Of a stretch of 64,000 bases of DNA, positions 8,254-18,067 are shown piece by piece (position 1 is the first letter of the stretch; every line of letters begins with the position of its first letter). Both the position numbers and the translations under genes were made by a program. The DNA lies in NCBI GenBank assembly GCA_964491265.1, contig CAZBFP010000014.1, positions 29,062-93,061 on the forward strand, written 5' to 3'. This DNA is from JBBAGC01 sp964491265. GTDB taxonomy: Bacteria; Spirochaetota; UBA4802; UBA5550. Below the pieces are notes generated by a model. It worked only from the letters and a program-made list of their open reading frames with translations, had not been told where the DNA came from and ran no database searches.

Positions 8254-9999
8254 ATGTCAAAAAGAATAAAAAAAGGAATAGTTGCTTCACCTGGGATAAA
8301 AATAGGTAAAGCCTTTGTATTTCATGGAAATGAAGTCAAAATCCCCATGTATGAAATAAGCAGTGATAAAATCGATGAAGAGCTGACAAGATTTGAAGAT
8401 GCACTGGCAAAGACAAAAAATGAAATTATAGAAATTCAGAATAAAATTGCAAACGAAGAATTCAAAGATCTGGCTGAAATTTTTTCAACGCATCTTATGG
8501 CCCTTGAAGATCCCATCTTCACCGGCAGAGCAAGGAAAAAAATCCGCCAAGATAAAAAAAACGCTGAATGGATAATAAACGAAATATCTATTGATCTTAT
8601 AAATACCCTCAGCAAAATTGATGACGAATATCTTAAAGAGCGGATCATCGATATTTCCGACATCAATAAAAGGCTTATCGGGAATCTTCAGAAAAATGAC
8701 AGAACCTTGATGTCCGACATTAAAGAGGATGGAATAATATTCGCACCGGACATTACACCTTCAGAAACAGCACTCCTCAACAGAAATCATGTAATGGCTT
8801 TTGTCACTGATCATGGGGGAAAGACCTCACATACCGCAATTATGGCACGATCTATGGATATCCCGGCCATTGTAGGAATGGATGATATTACATCATACGT
8901 TAAGACCGGAGATCTGGTTATTGTTGACGCCCTTCATGGTGAAATAATCATTCATCCCACTGAAGATGAAATTGCCGAATACATGAAATACCAGAAGGAT
9001 GTGCTTGAGCTTGAGAGGGAACTTGCAAAGCTTACCAGTCTTCCATCCAGGACACTCGACAATGAGGAGATAGGTATTTTCGGCAACATCGAAATTCCGG
9101 ATGAAATGGAAATTATTAAATCTCATGGCGCCCAGGGGGTTGGACTTTTCCGTTCAGAATTTCTTTTTTTAAACAAAGACCTCCCTGATGAGGAGGATCA
9201 ATACAGACAATTCAGAAAAGTAATAGATTTTTTCTCACCCTTCCCGGTTACTATTAGAACACTTGATTTCGGCGGGGACAAAATATACAGCTTTATAAAA
9301 ACTCAGATGGAAATAAATCCATTCCTGGGATGCCGCTCCATAAGATTCAGTTTAAAGAATCCTCATCTCTTAATTACACAGCTCCGTGCCATATTAAGAG
9401 CAAGTGCTCATGGAGCTGTTCAAATTATGTTTCCCATGATATCCACTTTAGATGAGCTGCTTACAGTAAAAAAATATCTTACAGAAACGATGCAGCAGCT
9501 TGAAAAAGAAGGTATACCCTTTGATAAAAATATTCCAACCGGGATAATGGTTGAGGTTCCCTCTGCGGTTATAACCGCGGATATTCTTGCCGGCCACGTC
9601 GATTTCTTTTCTGTTGGAACCAATGACCTGGTACAGTATATCCTTGCAGTTGACAGGGGTAACGAAAAAGTTGCAGACCTCTACAACCCCCTTGATATTT
9701 CAGTGCTTAGATACCTTAAAAAGATGTCGGATATATCAAAGGAATACTCAGTGCCCATATCAATATGCGGTGAAATTGCCGGAGAACCTAATTACACAAT
9801 GCTCCTTCTCGGCCTGGGCTACAGAAATTTCTCCATGAGTTCCAAGTATATGTATCAGGTTAAAAAAATTATACGCTCTGTAAAAATTGAGGAGTGTGAG
9901 AAACTGGCAGCAAAACTCCTCTCCATGCAGTTAACAGGTGATATAGAAAAGGAGCTGGATAGCCAGATGAAAAGCAGGTTCCCGGACATTATCTTCTAA
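8254..9999 (+). CDS. ptsI: Phosphoenolpyruvate-protein phosphotransferase (PTS enzyme I)
   Basis: 581 residues, full length. The HPr-binding helical region is followed by the phosphohistidine swivel domain, whose GGKTSHTAIMARSMDIPA contains His193. The PEP-binding TIM barrel shows GVGLFRSEFLF, FRTLDFGGDK-type, VEVPSAV and SVGTNDLVQY motifs; the catalytic Cys lies in ISICGEIAG. Enzyme I transfers phosphate from PEP to HPr. No HPr or sugar-specific EII gene is in the window, so sugar transport cannot be inferred: many spirochaetes have PTS phosphorelay parts used for regulation. The stop shares one base with the next gene's ATG (TAATG). Confidence 0.96.
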   Translation: MSKRIKKGIVASPGIKIGKAFVFHGNEVKIPMYEISSDKIDEELTRFEDALAKTKNEIIEIQNKIANEEFKDLAEIFSTHLMALEDPIFTGRARKKIRQDKKNAEWIINEISIDLINTLSKIDDEYLKERIIDISDINKRLIGNLQKNDRTLMSDIKEDGIIFAPDITPSETALLNRNHVMAFVTDHGGKTSHTAIMARSMDIPAIVGMDDITSYVKTGDLVIVDALHGEIIIHPTEDEIAEYMKYQKDVLELERELAKLTSLPSRTLDNEEIGIFGNIEIPDEMEIIKSHGAQGVGLFRSEFLFLNKDLPDEEDQYRQFRKVIDFFSPFPVTIRTLDFGGDKIYSFIKTQMEINPFLGCRSIRFSLKNPHLLITQLRAILRASAHGAVQIMFPMISTLDELLTVKKYLTETMQQLEKEGIPFDKNIPTGIMVEVPSAVITADILAGHVDFFSVGTNDLVQYILAVDRGNEKVADLYNPLDISVLRYLKKMSDISKEYSVPISICGEIAGEPNYTMLLLGLGYRNFSMSSKYMYQVKKIIRSVKIEECEKLAAKLLSMQLTGDIEKELDSQMKSRFPDIIF

Positions 10000-10754
10000 T
10001 GAAACTGTACAAAGACCTGGCTGAATATTATTTCGCCATTGAATCAGAACACAGGAAAGTTGAAGATGATATAAATCTGGTAAAATCATTCCTGGCCGAT
10101 TTCATGAACCCTTCAATCCTGGACCTTGGATGCGGTACCGGTGAGCATCTGAACTTTTTAAAGAACAGCACCTCTACCTGCATCGGGATTGATAACAGCA
10201 TTGAGATGCTTAATATTGCAAAAAAGAGATTCCCTGAAAAAATTGAGTTTATCCGCAAAAACTTCCGGAACTTCGATTTTTATAATGAATTCGATGTGAT
10301 AATTTCTCTATTCGGATCCATGGTTTATCTTGTCAATGACAAAGACGTGGATACTTTTTTCTGGAATACATGGAGAGCACTGAAACCGGGTGGTATTGGA
10401 ATATTTGAAGTATGGAATTCCATACCTGTAAAAAAAATCAGGAGTAAGCCGGTTTCCCTTGTAAGCAAACTGCAATATAAAGATACACTCATTGAAAGGG
10501 AACGGGGTTTTGAATTAATTGAAGATTCCACAAGAACTATTGCTGAAGTCAAATACAGATACCATCTCCATAGGCCGGATGGAACTGAAGTAATCAATGA
10601 TACACATATTATGCGCGCCTTTGAACTGAATGAAATTTTAAAATTTATAAAAGAAAACGGTCTTATTGTAAAAAATATATACGCAAACTCTCTCAAAGAA
10701 CCATTTAATGAAAACTCCAATAAAATTCTGATAATCTTCACTAAAGTTTTATAA
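9999..10754 (+). CDS. Class I SAM-dependent methyltransferase
   Basis: 251 residues. Motif I for SAM binding is ILDLGCGTGEHLNFL near residue 40; the acidic loop is IGIDNSIEMLNIAKKRFP, and the post-I motif region FDVIISLFGSMVYL follows. The C-terminal half, with YRYHLHRPDGTEVI and THIMRAFELNEILKFI, resembles small-molecule or sugar-type class I methyltransferases (SAM fold with an inserted beta-sheet). The acceptor is not recognisable. The start overlaps the ptsI stop by one base, implying coupled translation. No link between this activity and the PTS is apparent from sequence. Confidence 0.85.
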   Translation: MKLYKDLAEYYFAIESEHRKVEDDINLVKSFLADFMNPSILDLGCGTGEHLNFLKNSTSTCIGIDNSIEMLNIAKKRFPEKIEFIRKNFRNFDFYNEFDVIISLFGSMVYLVNDKDVDTFFWNTWRALKPGGIGIFEVWNSIPVKKIRSKPVSLVSKLQYKDTLIERERGFELIEDSTRTIAEVKYRYHLHRPDGTEVINDTHIMRAFELNEILKFIKENGLIVKNIYANSLKEPFNENSNKILIIFTKVL

Positions 10755-10760
10755 ATAAAC

Positions 10761-10806
10761 GGTAGCAGTATAATTTCAGGGATTGTGTCATTCCCGGGAG
10801 ATTCCA
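10761..10806. repeat. Truncated copy of the GGTAGCAGTA/GTCATTCCCG element
   Basis: GGTAGCAGTATAATTTCAG followed by TGTCATTCCCGGGAGATTCC. The first block matches the terminus of the element at 60077-60240. The second looks like that element's interior with the middle deleted. The other terminus is absent, so this is a remnant. Confidence 0.5.
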
Positions 10807-10835
10807 TATTTTTTCAGAATAATTTATTAAAATAA

Positions 10836-10864
10836 AAATACCCTGCCGTTTAGACAGGGTATTT
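10836..10864 (-). terminator. Terminator of lon (tig-clpP-clpX-lon block)
   Basis: Perfect 10-bp stem AAATACCCTG / CAGGGTATTT with a 9-base loop. On the minus strand it is followed by TTTTTATT, giving a good intrinsic terminator after lon. It can also serve the convergent methyltransferase transcript. Confidence 0.75.
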
Positions 10865-10888
10865 AAAAATTTCTATTTCTATAATTAA

Positions 10889-13339
10889 CTACATGGTAAC
10901 AGGTTTGTCACCTGCAACAGTGTCCTGAATATCTATTTTCCATTCATCAAAAGTCTCTTTCCACCTGTTGTAAAGATCTTTAGTTGTATTAAGATCCTTA
11001 AAGAATTTATCGGGGCTCTCCAGAGCAAGAAAGAATACCTCTGTTACAGTTGAAACAGGATGAAAAATCATGCTTTCCCTAACATACTCAGGAATTTTAT
11101 AAAGATCCTTGAAATTCTCCTTCGGGATAATAACATGTTTAATCTGTGCCCTGTGAGCAGCAAGAACCTTTTCCTTAACTCCACCGATTGGTAAAACCTT
11201 ACCGCGCAGTGTGATCTCACCTGTCATAGCAACATCACGGCGTACAGGTATTTTACTGTAAAGGGATGCCATAACTGTTGCCATTGTAATACCGGCAGAT
11301 GGCCCATCCTTTGGTATTGCCCCTTCAGGAACATGAAGGTGTATATCAAAATTTTTAAAGACTTCCTCGTCAATATTAAAATACTGCTGATTGGACCGGA
11401 TAAACGTATATGCCGCCTGGGCGGATTCCTGCATAACCTCGCCAAGCTTACCTGTAAGCTTAAGGTCGCCTTTACCTTTTATAAGTGATGCCTCCATATT
11501 AAGGATTTCACCGCCAACTTCAGTCCAGGCTAACCCTGTTGCAAATCCGACTTCACTCTCTTCCTCTTTTACCCCATACTTATATCTGGTGGGGCCAAGA
11601 TATTTCTGAACAATCTCTTCATCAATTATCTTCTTAAAGTCATCTTCATTTTCTACAGCTTCCCTTGCCACCTTTCTGCAGATCTTTGCAATCACCCTTT
11701 CAAGACTCCGCACCCCTGCTTCACGGGTATAGTGCCTTATTACATAAAGCATAGACTCTTCAGAAAAGTCTATATTTTCAGGTTTAAGGCCGTTTTCCTC
11801 AATCTGCTTATTAAGCAGGAAGTCAATTGCAATTCGAAGCTTTTCAGGTTCAGTATAGCTTGAAAGTTCAATAATCTCCATCCTGTCCTGAAGCGGAAGA
11901 GGTATATTGTGCTGCACATTGGCAGTAGTAATAAACATTACATCTGAAAGATTATATGCGACTTCCATGTAATGGTCTATGAATGCGTTGTTCTGTTCAG
12001 GGTCAAGAACCTCAAGAAGTGCTGATGAGGGATCCCCTCTGAAATCCATGGACATCTTGTCAATCTCATCAAGAAGTATAACAGGATTTACTGTTCCGGC
12101 TTTTTTCATCATCTGAATGATTCTTCCAGGAAGCGCGCCCACATATGTTCTTCTATGCCCTCTTATTTCAGCTTCATCCCTTACCCCGCCAAGTGACATG
12201 CGCACAAATTTTCTGTCAAGTGCACGGGCAACTGACCGGCCGAGAGATGTTTTACCCACACCGGGAGGACCCACAAAGCAGAGAATGGGGCCTTTAAGCT
12301 TTTTAGAAAGCTTATTAACAGCTATATATTCAATGATACGCTCTTTAACCTCTTCAAGGCCATAATGGTCCCGATTGAGAATATCAAAGGCTTCATCAAT
12401 TTTTTTAATATCCTCTGTCTTCTTCTGCCATGGCACATCACGAAGCCACTCAATATAGTTTCTCACAACAGCAGATTCTGCTGACATGGGGGGCATTTTT
12501 TCAAGACGCTTAAGCTCCTGATTAACCTTAGCAAGAGCCTCTTCGCTCATCCCGGCTTCTTCTATAGACTTTTTAAGTTCAACTATTTCGTCTACTTCAC
12601 CCTCACCCTGGCCAAGTTCCTTCTTTATAACTTTCATCTGTTCATTGAGATAATACTCTTTCTGGGTCTTCTCCATCTGCTTACGGACCTGACCCTGAAT
12701 CTTTTTTTCAATATACATTACTTCAATTTCGCCATTTATAAGCTCAATAAGACGGTTGATTCTTTCAATGGCACTCCCCTGATCGAGAAGAGACTGTTTA
12801 TATTCAACTCTCATCTCAATGTGGGAAGCAACAACATCTGTGAGCTGGGAAATATCTTCAATAGTTTCAGCTGATGTCAGCGCTTCTCTGGGTACTTTTT
12901 TGTTCATTTTTATATATTTTTCAAAAACATCAAGAAGAGCCCTTTTATAACTCCCATTATCAATACTGTTTTCTATCTGTCTTTCTATTCTCTTTATACC
13001 TGTTTCCGCATAGTCCCCTTTGTCTTCATAATCGGAAACGTAGCACCTGGATATCCCCTCTACAAGAACCTTGATTGTTCCATCAGGGAGTTTCAGAAGC
13101 TGAAGTATTTCCGCCACTGTACCAACATCGTAGAGATCCTCTCTTTCCGGAGATGAATTCTGAGCATCCTCCTGCGTGAGAAGAACAATAAGTCTTTCTT
13201 CTTTCATTGCTTTATCAAGAGCTGCTACCGATTTTTCTCTCCCGACAAAAAGAGGTATTACCATATATGGGAAAACCACCACATCCCGTAAAGGGAGAAG
13301 AGGATACTTTTTATCGAAATTTATTACTTTATTTGTCAT
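10889..13339 (-). CDS. lon: ATP-dependent protease Lon (LonA)
   Basis: 816 residues with the full LonA architecture. The N-terminal substrate domain begins LPLRDVVVFPYMVIPL. A coiled helical region leads to the AAA+ module with Walker A GPPGVGKTSL near residue 358 and Walker B ILLDEIDK. The C-terminal protease domain has the catalytic Ser in KDGPSAGITM near 680 and the catalytic Lys in GVKEKVLAA near 722. Lon degrades misfolded and selected regulatory proteins in the cytoplasm. It follows clpX by 19 bases in a single minus-strand block that begins with trigger factor, and ends at a strong terminator. Nothing unusual. Confidence 0.97.
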   Translation of the reverse strand: MTNKVINFDKKYPLLPLRDVVVFPYMVIPLFVGREKSVAALDKAMKEERLIVLLTQEDAQNSSPEREDLYDVGTVAEILQLLKLPDGTIKVLVEGISRCYVSDYEDKGDYAETGIKRIERQIENSIDNGSYKRALLDVFEKYIKMNKKVPREALTSAETIEDISQLTDVVASHIEMRVEYKQSLLDQGSAIERINRLIELINGEIEVMYIEKKIQGQVRKQMEKTQKEYYLNEQMKVIKKELGQGEGEVDEIVELKKSIEEAGMSEEALAKVNQELKRLEKMPPMSAESAVVRNYIEWLRDVPWQKKTEDIKKIDEAFDILNRDHYGLEEVKERIIEYIAVNKLSKKLKGPILCFVGPPGVGKTSLGRSVARALDRKFVRMSLGGVRDEAEIRGHRRTYVGALPGRIIQMMKKAGTVNPVILLDEIDKMSMDFRGDPSSALLEVLDPEQNNAFIDHYMEVAYNLSDVMFITTANVQHNIPLPLQDRMEIIELSSYTEPEKLRIAIDFLLNKQIEENGLKPENIDFSEESMLYVIRHYTREAGVRSLERVIAKICRKVAREAVENEDDFKKIIDEEIVQKYLGPTRYKYGVKEEESEVGFATGLAWTEVGGEILNMEASLIKGKGDLKLTGKLGEVMQESAQAAYTFIRSNQQYFNIDEEVFKNFDIHLHVPEGAIPKDGPSAGITMATVMASLYSKIPVRRDVAMTGEITLRGKVLPIGGVKEKVLAAHRAQIKHVIIPKENFKDLYKIPEYVRESMIFHPVSTVTEVFFLALESPDKFFKDLNTTKDLYNRWKETFDEWKIDIQDTVAGDKPVTM

Positions 13340-13358
13340 TATTTCCCCTGAAGAATGA

Positions 13359-14618
13359 TTATGCTGTTTTTTCCTTTTTATTATACTTAATAACAGGACC
13401 TTTCTTTTTCAAGACCATATCTTTTGTTATTACTATCTTCTGAATTTCTGTGTTTGACGGGATATCGTACATCAAATCAAGCATTAGAGTTTCCAGTACA
13501 GATCTGAGCCCTCTGGCGCCGGTTTTTCTCTCCATTGAAATTGTAGCAATCTCTACAATTGCATCTTCCTCAAACTCAAGTTCAATATCTTCAAAATCAA
13601 ATATTTTCTGATACTGTTTTATTAGTGAATTTTTAGGCTCTTTTAGAATCTTCACAAGAGCATCCCTGTCAAGTTCATGAAGATGGGCAATAACAGGAAC
13701 CCTCCCTACAAATTCAGGTATGAGACCGTACTTGATAAAATCTTCAGGTGAAAGATGCAGGGCAATATCAGTCTTTTCAATCTCTTTACTGGACTGAATC
13801 TTTGCGCCAAAACCCATGGACTTATTCCCTATCCTGGCCTGCACAATCTTATCCAGGCCGATAAATGCTCCGCCGAGAACAAATAGAATATTCTTGGTAT
13901 CTATTGAAATAAATTCCTGATGAGGATGCTTACGCCCCCCCTGTGGAGGCACATTAGCAGTAGTCCCTTCAATCATTTTAAGAAGAGCCTGCTGCACCCC
14001 TTCACCGGAAACATCTCTTGTTATTGAAGGATTTTCAGATTTTCTTGAAATTTTATCAATCTCATCTATATAGATAATCCCGATTTCAGCTTTCTTAATA
14101 TCGCCGTCAGCATTCTGAATGAGCCGAAGGAGAATATTCTCAACATCCTCCCCCACATAACCAGCCTCAGTTAATGAGGTAGCATCAGCAATGGCGAAAG
14201 GAACTTTCAGAAACCTTGCAAGAGTCTGGGCAAGGAGTGTTTTACCTGAACCTGTGGGCCCGGCAAGAAGAATGTTGCTCTTTTCAAGTTCCACGTCATT
14301 TTTAGAAATATTTCTGTTTGAAAAAATTCTTTTATAATGATTATAAACAGCAACTGCGAGTATTTTTTTTGCATCATCCTGACCGATTACATACTGATCA
14401 AGAACTTCCTTAATATCCCGGGGCTTTGGAAGAGTATCAAAACTGCTGTCAAACTCATACCCCGCTTCCTCTACTAATATTTCATTACAAAGCTCTATGC
14501 ATTCGTCGCAGATATAAACATCAGGACCTGCAACAAGTTTCTTTACTATTTCCTGACTTTTGCCGCAAAATGAACACAAAAGCGGATTTTCCTGTTGATC
14601 CTTCTTTTTTACACTCAT
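13359..14618 (-). CDS. clpX: ClpXP protease ATP-binding subunit ClpX
   Basis: 419 residues. N-terminal zinc-binding domain CSFCGK...CDEC (Cys 15, 18, 37 and 40), then the AAA+ unfoldase with Walker A AGPTGSGKTLLAQ, Walker B IIYIDEIDK and the pore loop region GYVGEDVENI. It also has the IGF-type ClpP-binding loop equivalent in NKSMGFGAKI. ClpX recognises and unfolds substrates for ClpP. The ATG has a GAGGGAATT ribosome site. It lies 8 bases after clpP and upstream of lon, the common tig-clpP-clpX-lon order. Confidence 0.97.
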   Translation of the reverse strand: MSVKKKDQQENPLLCSFCGKSQEIVKKLVAGPDVYICDECIELCNEILVEEAGYEFDSSFDTLPKPRDIKEVLDQYVIGQDDAKKILAVAVYNHYKRIFSNRNISKNDVELEKSNILLAGPTGSGKTLLAQTLARFLKVPFAIADATSLTEAGYVGEDVENILLRLIQNADGDIKKAEIGIIYIDEIDKISRKSENPSITRDVSGEGVQQALLKMIEGTTANVPPQGGRKHPHQEFISIDTKNILFVLGGAFIGLDKIVQARIGNKSMGFGAKIQSSKEIEKTDIALHLSPEDFIKYGLIPEFVGRVPVIAHLHELDRDALVKILKEPKNSLIKQYQKIFDFEDIELEFEEDAIVEIATISMERKTGARGLRSVLETLMLDLMYDIPSNTEIQKIVITKDMVLKKKGPVIKYNKKEKTA

Positions 14619-14626
14619 AATTCCCT

Positions 14627-15214
14627 CTACTTTTCTACTCTTTCAACGACCTTGTCAATCAGCCCGTAAGCAACAGCGTCAGGAGCAGTCATAAAATTAT
14701 CCCGATCCATATCCTTCTCTATAATGCTGACGTCTTTCCCGGTATGCCTTGAATAAATTTCATTCAGGGCTTTCTTTACCTTCCCGATTTCCCGGGCGTG
14801 TATTTCAATGTCAGATGCCTGCCCCTGAAATCCGGCAGAAGGCTGATGAATCATAATCCTTGAATTTGGAAGAGCTGACCTCTTCCCCGGAGCCCCTGCC
14901 ATTAGAAGCAGGGAACCCATAGATGCAGCCTGCCCGATACATATAGTGGCAACATCTGCTTTAATATACTGCATTGTATCATATATTGCAAGTCCTGATG
15001 TTACAACTCCGCCAGGTGAATTTATATACAAAAATATATCTTTGTCAGGATCTTCTGCCTCAAGAAAAAGAAGCTGTGCAATAACCAGGCTTGAAATATG
15101 ATCATCAATAGCCTCACCCAGGAAAATTATCCTGTCTTTCAAAAGTCTTGAAAAAATATCATAGGAGCGTTCGCCCCTGCTTGTCTGCTCTACAACTATA
15201 GGTACGAGACTCAT
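14627..15214 (-). CDS. clpP: ATP-dependent Clp protease proteolytic subunit
   Basis: 195 residues, normal for ClpP. The catalytic triad is visible: Ser98 in GQAASMGSLL, His123 in MIHQPSAGFQGQ and Asp172 in MDRDNFM. The substrate-binding SPGG motif is present in YINSPGGV. ClpP forms the tetradecameric peptidase chamber that partners ClpX, encoded directly after it. A GAGGTAAT ribosome site precedes the ATG. The 128-base gap to tig could contain an internal promoter, but none is convincing. Confidence 0.97.
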   Translation of the reverse strand: MSLVPIVVEQTSRGERSYDIFSRLLKDRIIFLGEAIDDHISSLVIAQLLFLEAEDPDKDIFLYINSPGGVVTSGLAIYDTMQYIKADVATICIGQAASMGSLLLMAGAPGKRSALPNSRIMIHQPSAGFQGQASDIEIHAREIGKVKKALNEIYSRHTGKDVSIIEKDMDRDNFMTAPDAVAYGLIDKVVERVEK

Positions 15215-15342
15215 TAATTATTACCTCAATTATTTATTTTCTCTAACGGATGGGAAATTAAAACAAATACACTTCATATTAGTAGTTTTATCGGCCTTAC
15301 TGTTAAATAAAATTCAACTAAAATCGATTTATTTTTTAATCG

Positions 15343-16692
15343 CTACTGTCCCATCTTCTTTTTAGCAAATTCATCAAGAGGAATTGACTTAAGCTTCTTA
15401 ACAGAAGCATTATCATAAATGAATTCCATTGTGCTGTCAAGACGAAGGTCATTTTCAATTGAAGATCTGCTGTTATTCTGATCTATAAGAGCCAGGATCT
15501 CTTCTATGCTTTTCCCCATGGATTTTGAATATTTTTCTACTACCTCATTAAACTTCTCTTCAGAGGGGTTAATCTCTTCTTTCTTTGAAATTTCTGAAAG
15601 TATAAGTGTGTTTCTGATAGTTTTATGAGCCTCTGCTCTCATCTGATTTCTGAATTCTTCAGGATCGAGCCCCACAACCTGGGCAAACTGATCAATACTT
15701 TCCGCCTTATATCCTACCCTCTCCTGAGTTTTTTCAAAAAGTGAATACATTTCATTGAGAACCATACTTTCAGGGATATCAAATGTACTGGACTCAGCAA
15801 TTTTTTCAATTAATGCATTTCTAACATCAGTAGAGATGCGGTTGTTGACAAAATTTGAGAGATATTCCCTTGTTTTACTCTTCATATCCTCAAGTGATTC
15901 ATAACCTGCACTTACAGCAAACTCGTCAGTAAGCTCCGGCAGCTTTACAAGACTGATCTCCGCAATTTTTACCATGTATGTTACAGCCTGACCAGCGAGA
16001 TCTTTTATATAATATGACTCAGGGTAATCGATTGTAACCTCTTTTTCATCATCAGCCTTTAAACCAAGAAGATGCTTATCAAGGGTATATTCATCCTTGC
16101 TTTTACCTACAACTATGGAATATTCTCTATATTCAATCCCTTCTGCAAGTGCCGGATCAACATTGTCTGTTCTTTTGAGCTTAAATTTTACAAGATGGCC
16201 ATTCTCTACTGCTGCAGACAGATCTTCAACAGGCACAGTTTCAGCAGCCCTTTCTCTCATTGTATTAATTTCAGAATCAATATCCGCGTCAGTTATTTCA
16301 CAGGACATCTCTTCAACTTCCAGACCCTTATATTGTCCAAGTTCAGCAGTTGGAATAAGTTCAAAAAAAGCTTTATATATGAAAGGCTGATCCCTGAAAA
16401 CCTTATCATAATGAATCTTCGGTTCCATAATAGGTATAAGCTCTTTCTCTTTTACTGCGTCAAAAACGGTTTTCCGGGCAAGATTCTCTGCCACCTCTCC
16501 GTCAGCATATTCTTTGAACTTTGCTTCAACCATGGGAAGCGGGGCTTTCCCCTTTCTGAATCCGTCAACTTTGGCATTTTTTCTTATTTTTTCAAGAACC
16601 TGCTTATATTCCAGTTCAACTGTTTCAACAGGTATTTCGATTTCAAGCTCAACAATAGCGTTCTCATGCTTTTTTTCACTTAGAATATTCAA
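15343..16692 (-). CDS. tig: Trigger factor, ribosome-associated chaperone
   Basis: 449 residues. The N-terminal ribosome-binding signature GFRKGKAPLPMVEAKF is at residues about 45-60, followed by a divergent FKBP-type prolyl isomerase domain and the long helical C-terminal chaperone arms. Trigger factor binds nascent chains at the ribosome exit. The reading frame opens with TTG at 16692; no in-frame ATG lies upstream of the conserved region and a purine-rich GGAAGGGG precedes it, so TTG is the likely start. It heads the tig-clpP-clpX-lon block; a candidate promoter lies at 16789-16817. Confidence 0.93.
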   Translation of the reverse strand: MNILSEKKHENAIVELEIEIPVETVELEYKQVLEKIRKNAKVDGFRKGKAPLPMVEAKFKEYADGEVAENLARKTVFDAVKEKELIPIMEPKIHYDKVFRDQPFIYKAFFELIPTAELGQYKGLEVEEMSCEITDADIDSEINTMRERAAETVPVEDLSAAVENGHLVKFKLKRTDNVDPALAEGIEYREYSIVVGKSKDEYTLDKHLLGLKADDEKEVTIDYPESYYIKDLAGQAVTYMVKIAEISLVKLPELTDEFAVSAGYESLEDMKSKTREYLSNFVNNRISTDVRNALIEKIAESSTFDIPESMVLNEMYSLFEKTQERVGYKAESIDQFAQVVGLDPEEFRNQMRAEAHKTIRNTLILSEISKKEEINPSEEKFNEVVEKYSKSMGKSIEEILALIDQNNSRSSIENDLRLDSTMEFIYDNASVKKLKSIPLDEFAKKKMGQ

Positions 16693-16788
16693 TGTCCTAT
16701 ACCCCTTCCTTAAATAATTCGGATTTATTCACATTATTGTCTATATTAATTTTAACATAGTTTCCCAGCAATGTATATCATTTTAAAC

Positions 16789-16817
16789 TATAAATTAATA
16801 ATAAGTACATGCGTCAA
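16789..16817 (-). promoter_or_regulatory. Candidate promoter of tig
   Basis: On the minus strand TTGACG (16817-16812), a 17-base spacer, then TTTATA (16794-16789). It lies about 97 bases upstream of the TTG start, in an otherwise empty AT-rich stretch. Confidence 0.4.
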
Positions 16818-16935
16818 ACATTTTTTCCGATTATGTCTTTTTTATAAAATGATTAAGAAGATACTGAAACGCAGAAAATTTTAAAATTCACCTTTGCCGG
16901 ATCTCTTTTTTCAGATCAGGGTGAAATCAGGGCAC

Positions 16936-16969
16936 AAAAAAAGACTGTTGTTGAACAGCCTCCTTTTTT
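16936..16969 (-). terminator. Terminator downstream of tRNA-Leu/tRNA-Gly
   Basis: Stem CTGTT/AACAG extended by a flanking A-tract and T-tract. On the minus strand it ends in TTTTTTT. It lies 11 bases past the tRNA-Gly 3' end. Confidence 0.6.
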
Positions 16970-16979
16970 GATAAATATG

Positions 16980-17051
<72 letters not shown>

Positions 17052-17062
17052 GCTTTAAACTT

Positions 17063-17144
17063 TGCGAGCGAAGGGAGTCGAACCCCCACACCTTTCGGCA
17101 CTAGATCCTAAGTCTAGCGTGTCTGCCAATTCCACCACGCTCGC
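17063..17144 (-). tRNA. tRNA-Leu (anticodon UAG)
   Basis: 82 bases on the minus strand. Acceptor stem GCGAGCG/CGCTCGC with discriminator A, anticodon loop CTTAGGA and the long variable arm expected for leucine. The T loop is TTCGACT. CCA is not encoded. First gene of a two-tRNA transcript. Confidence 0.95.
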
Positions 17145-17268
17145 TTGAGACGAGTGTTATATTTATTTAAGGGCGATTTAATGCAAGTAAATTTTATTTT
17201 CATGCTAAAAAAAATTTCAAAGATGAAAAAATCTTTACAAAAACCTGGTGCACCAGCCAACTAAAGAA

Positions 17269-18021
17269 ATGAATGAGCTTGAAGTTTTACATGAAGACAA
17301 TCATATTATAGTGGTGAACAAACCTGCCGGACTCCTGAGCCAGGGGGATGCAACTGACAGGCCCTCCCTGCTTGACATATTAAAAAAATATATTAAAACT
17401 GAATACAGTAAACCGGGGAAGGTTTTCCTCGGCCTGGTCCACAGACTTGACAGACCGGTTTCCGGCCTCATGGTCTTTGCGCGCACTTCCAAGGGTGCAG
17501 AAAGACTCCACGCGGAGTTTGTGAAGAGGGATGTGGAGAAGTTTTATATTGCACTTACAGAAATTAAACCGGGTAAAACCTCCAGGGGGAAGAGTCCGGA
17601 GAAATGGACAAAACATGAATCTTTCCTTTCAAGGGTTAATGACAAAACTATTGCGGGGAAAAAAGATACAGATAATGCACAATATGCACTGCTGCACCGG
17701 ATGATAATTTCGGAAACCGAGAGTACAAGGTTAAACCTTATTGCCCTGGGTACAGGAAGGAAGCACCAGATACGGGCCCAGCTTGCAGGTTCAGGTGAGC
17801 CTGTTTATGGCGACAGAAAATACGGTTCGGTCAATGATACAGGGAGGGATAGAATTCTCCTCCATTCATCATACCTTTCATTTGCCCATCCCACCACAAG
17901 GGAGAGGATGGAGTTTTATTCAGCAGTACCCGATTATTTTTTTGAGCATATTGAGCTTACGCCTGATGAAATCAAAAAAAAGGTTTTAAAGGGGATTGAT
18001 GAATTCAGGAGAGCCCCCTAA
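17269..18021 (+). CDS. RluA-family RNA pseudouridine synthase
   Basis: About 250 residues. The family signature HRLDRPVSGLMVFARTSKGA carries the catalytic Asp near residue 66, and GTGRKHQIRAQLA and GDRKYG follow as in RluA/RluC/RluD. There is no N-terminal S4 domain, so it is an RluA-like single-domain enzyme; the target (rRNA or tRNA uridine) cannot be read from sequence. The frame is open from a GTG at 17248. I prefer the ATG at 17269 because the homologous part (ELEVLHEDNHIIVVNKPAGLL) begins right after it and neither start has a strong ribosome site. It stands alone between tRNAs and a pseudogene. Confidence 0.88.
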   Translation: MNELEVLHEDNHIIVVNKPAGLLSQGDATDRPSLLDILKKYIKTEYSKPGKVFLGLVHRLDRPVSGLMVFARTSKGAERLHAEFVKRDVEKFYIALTEIKPGKTSRGKSPEKWTKHESFLSRVNDKTIAGKKDTDNAQYALLHRMIISETESTRLNLIALGTGRKHQIRAQLAGSGEPVYGDRKYGSVNDTGRDRILLHSSYLSFAHPTTRERMEFYSAVPDYFFEHIELTPDEIKKKVLKGIDEFRRAP

Positions 18022-18067
18022 ATCCTTCAAAGGCGGACTACCAGATATTTTCCCAAACAGCTTCATT

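Noticed and set aside
16072..16683. 203-codon plus-strand frame opposite tig
   Set aside because: Shadow of trigger factor; Phe- and Cys-rich with no ribosome site.
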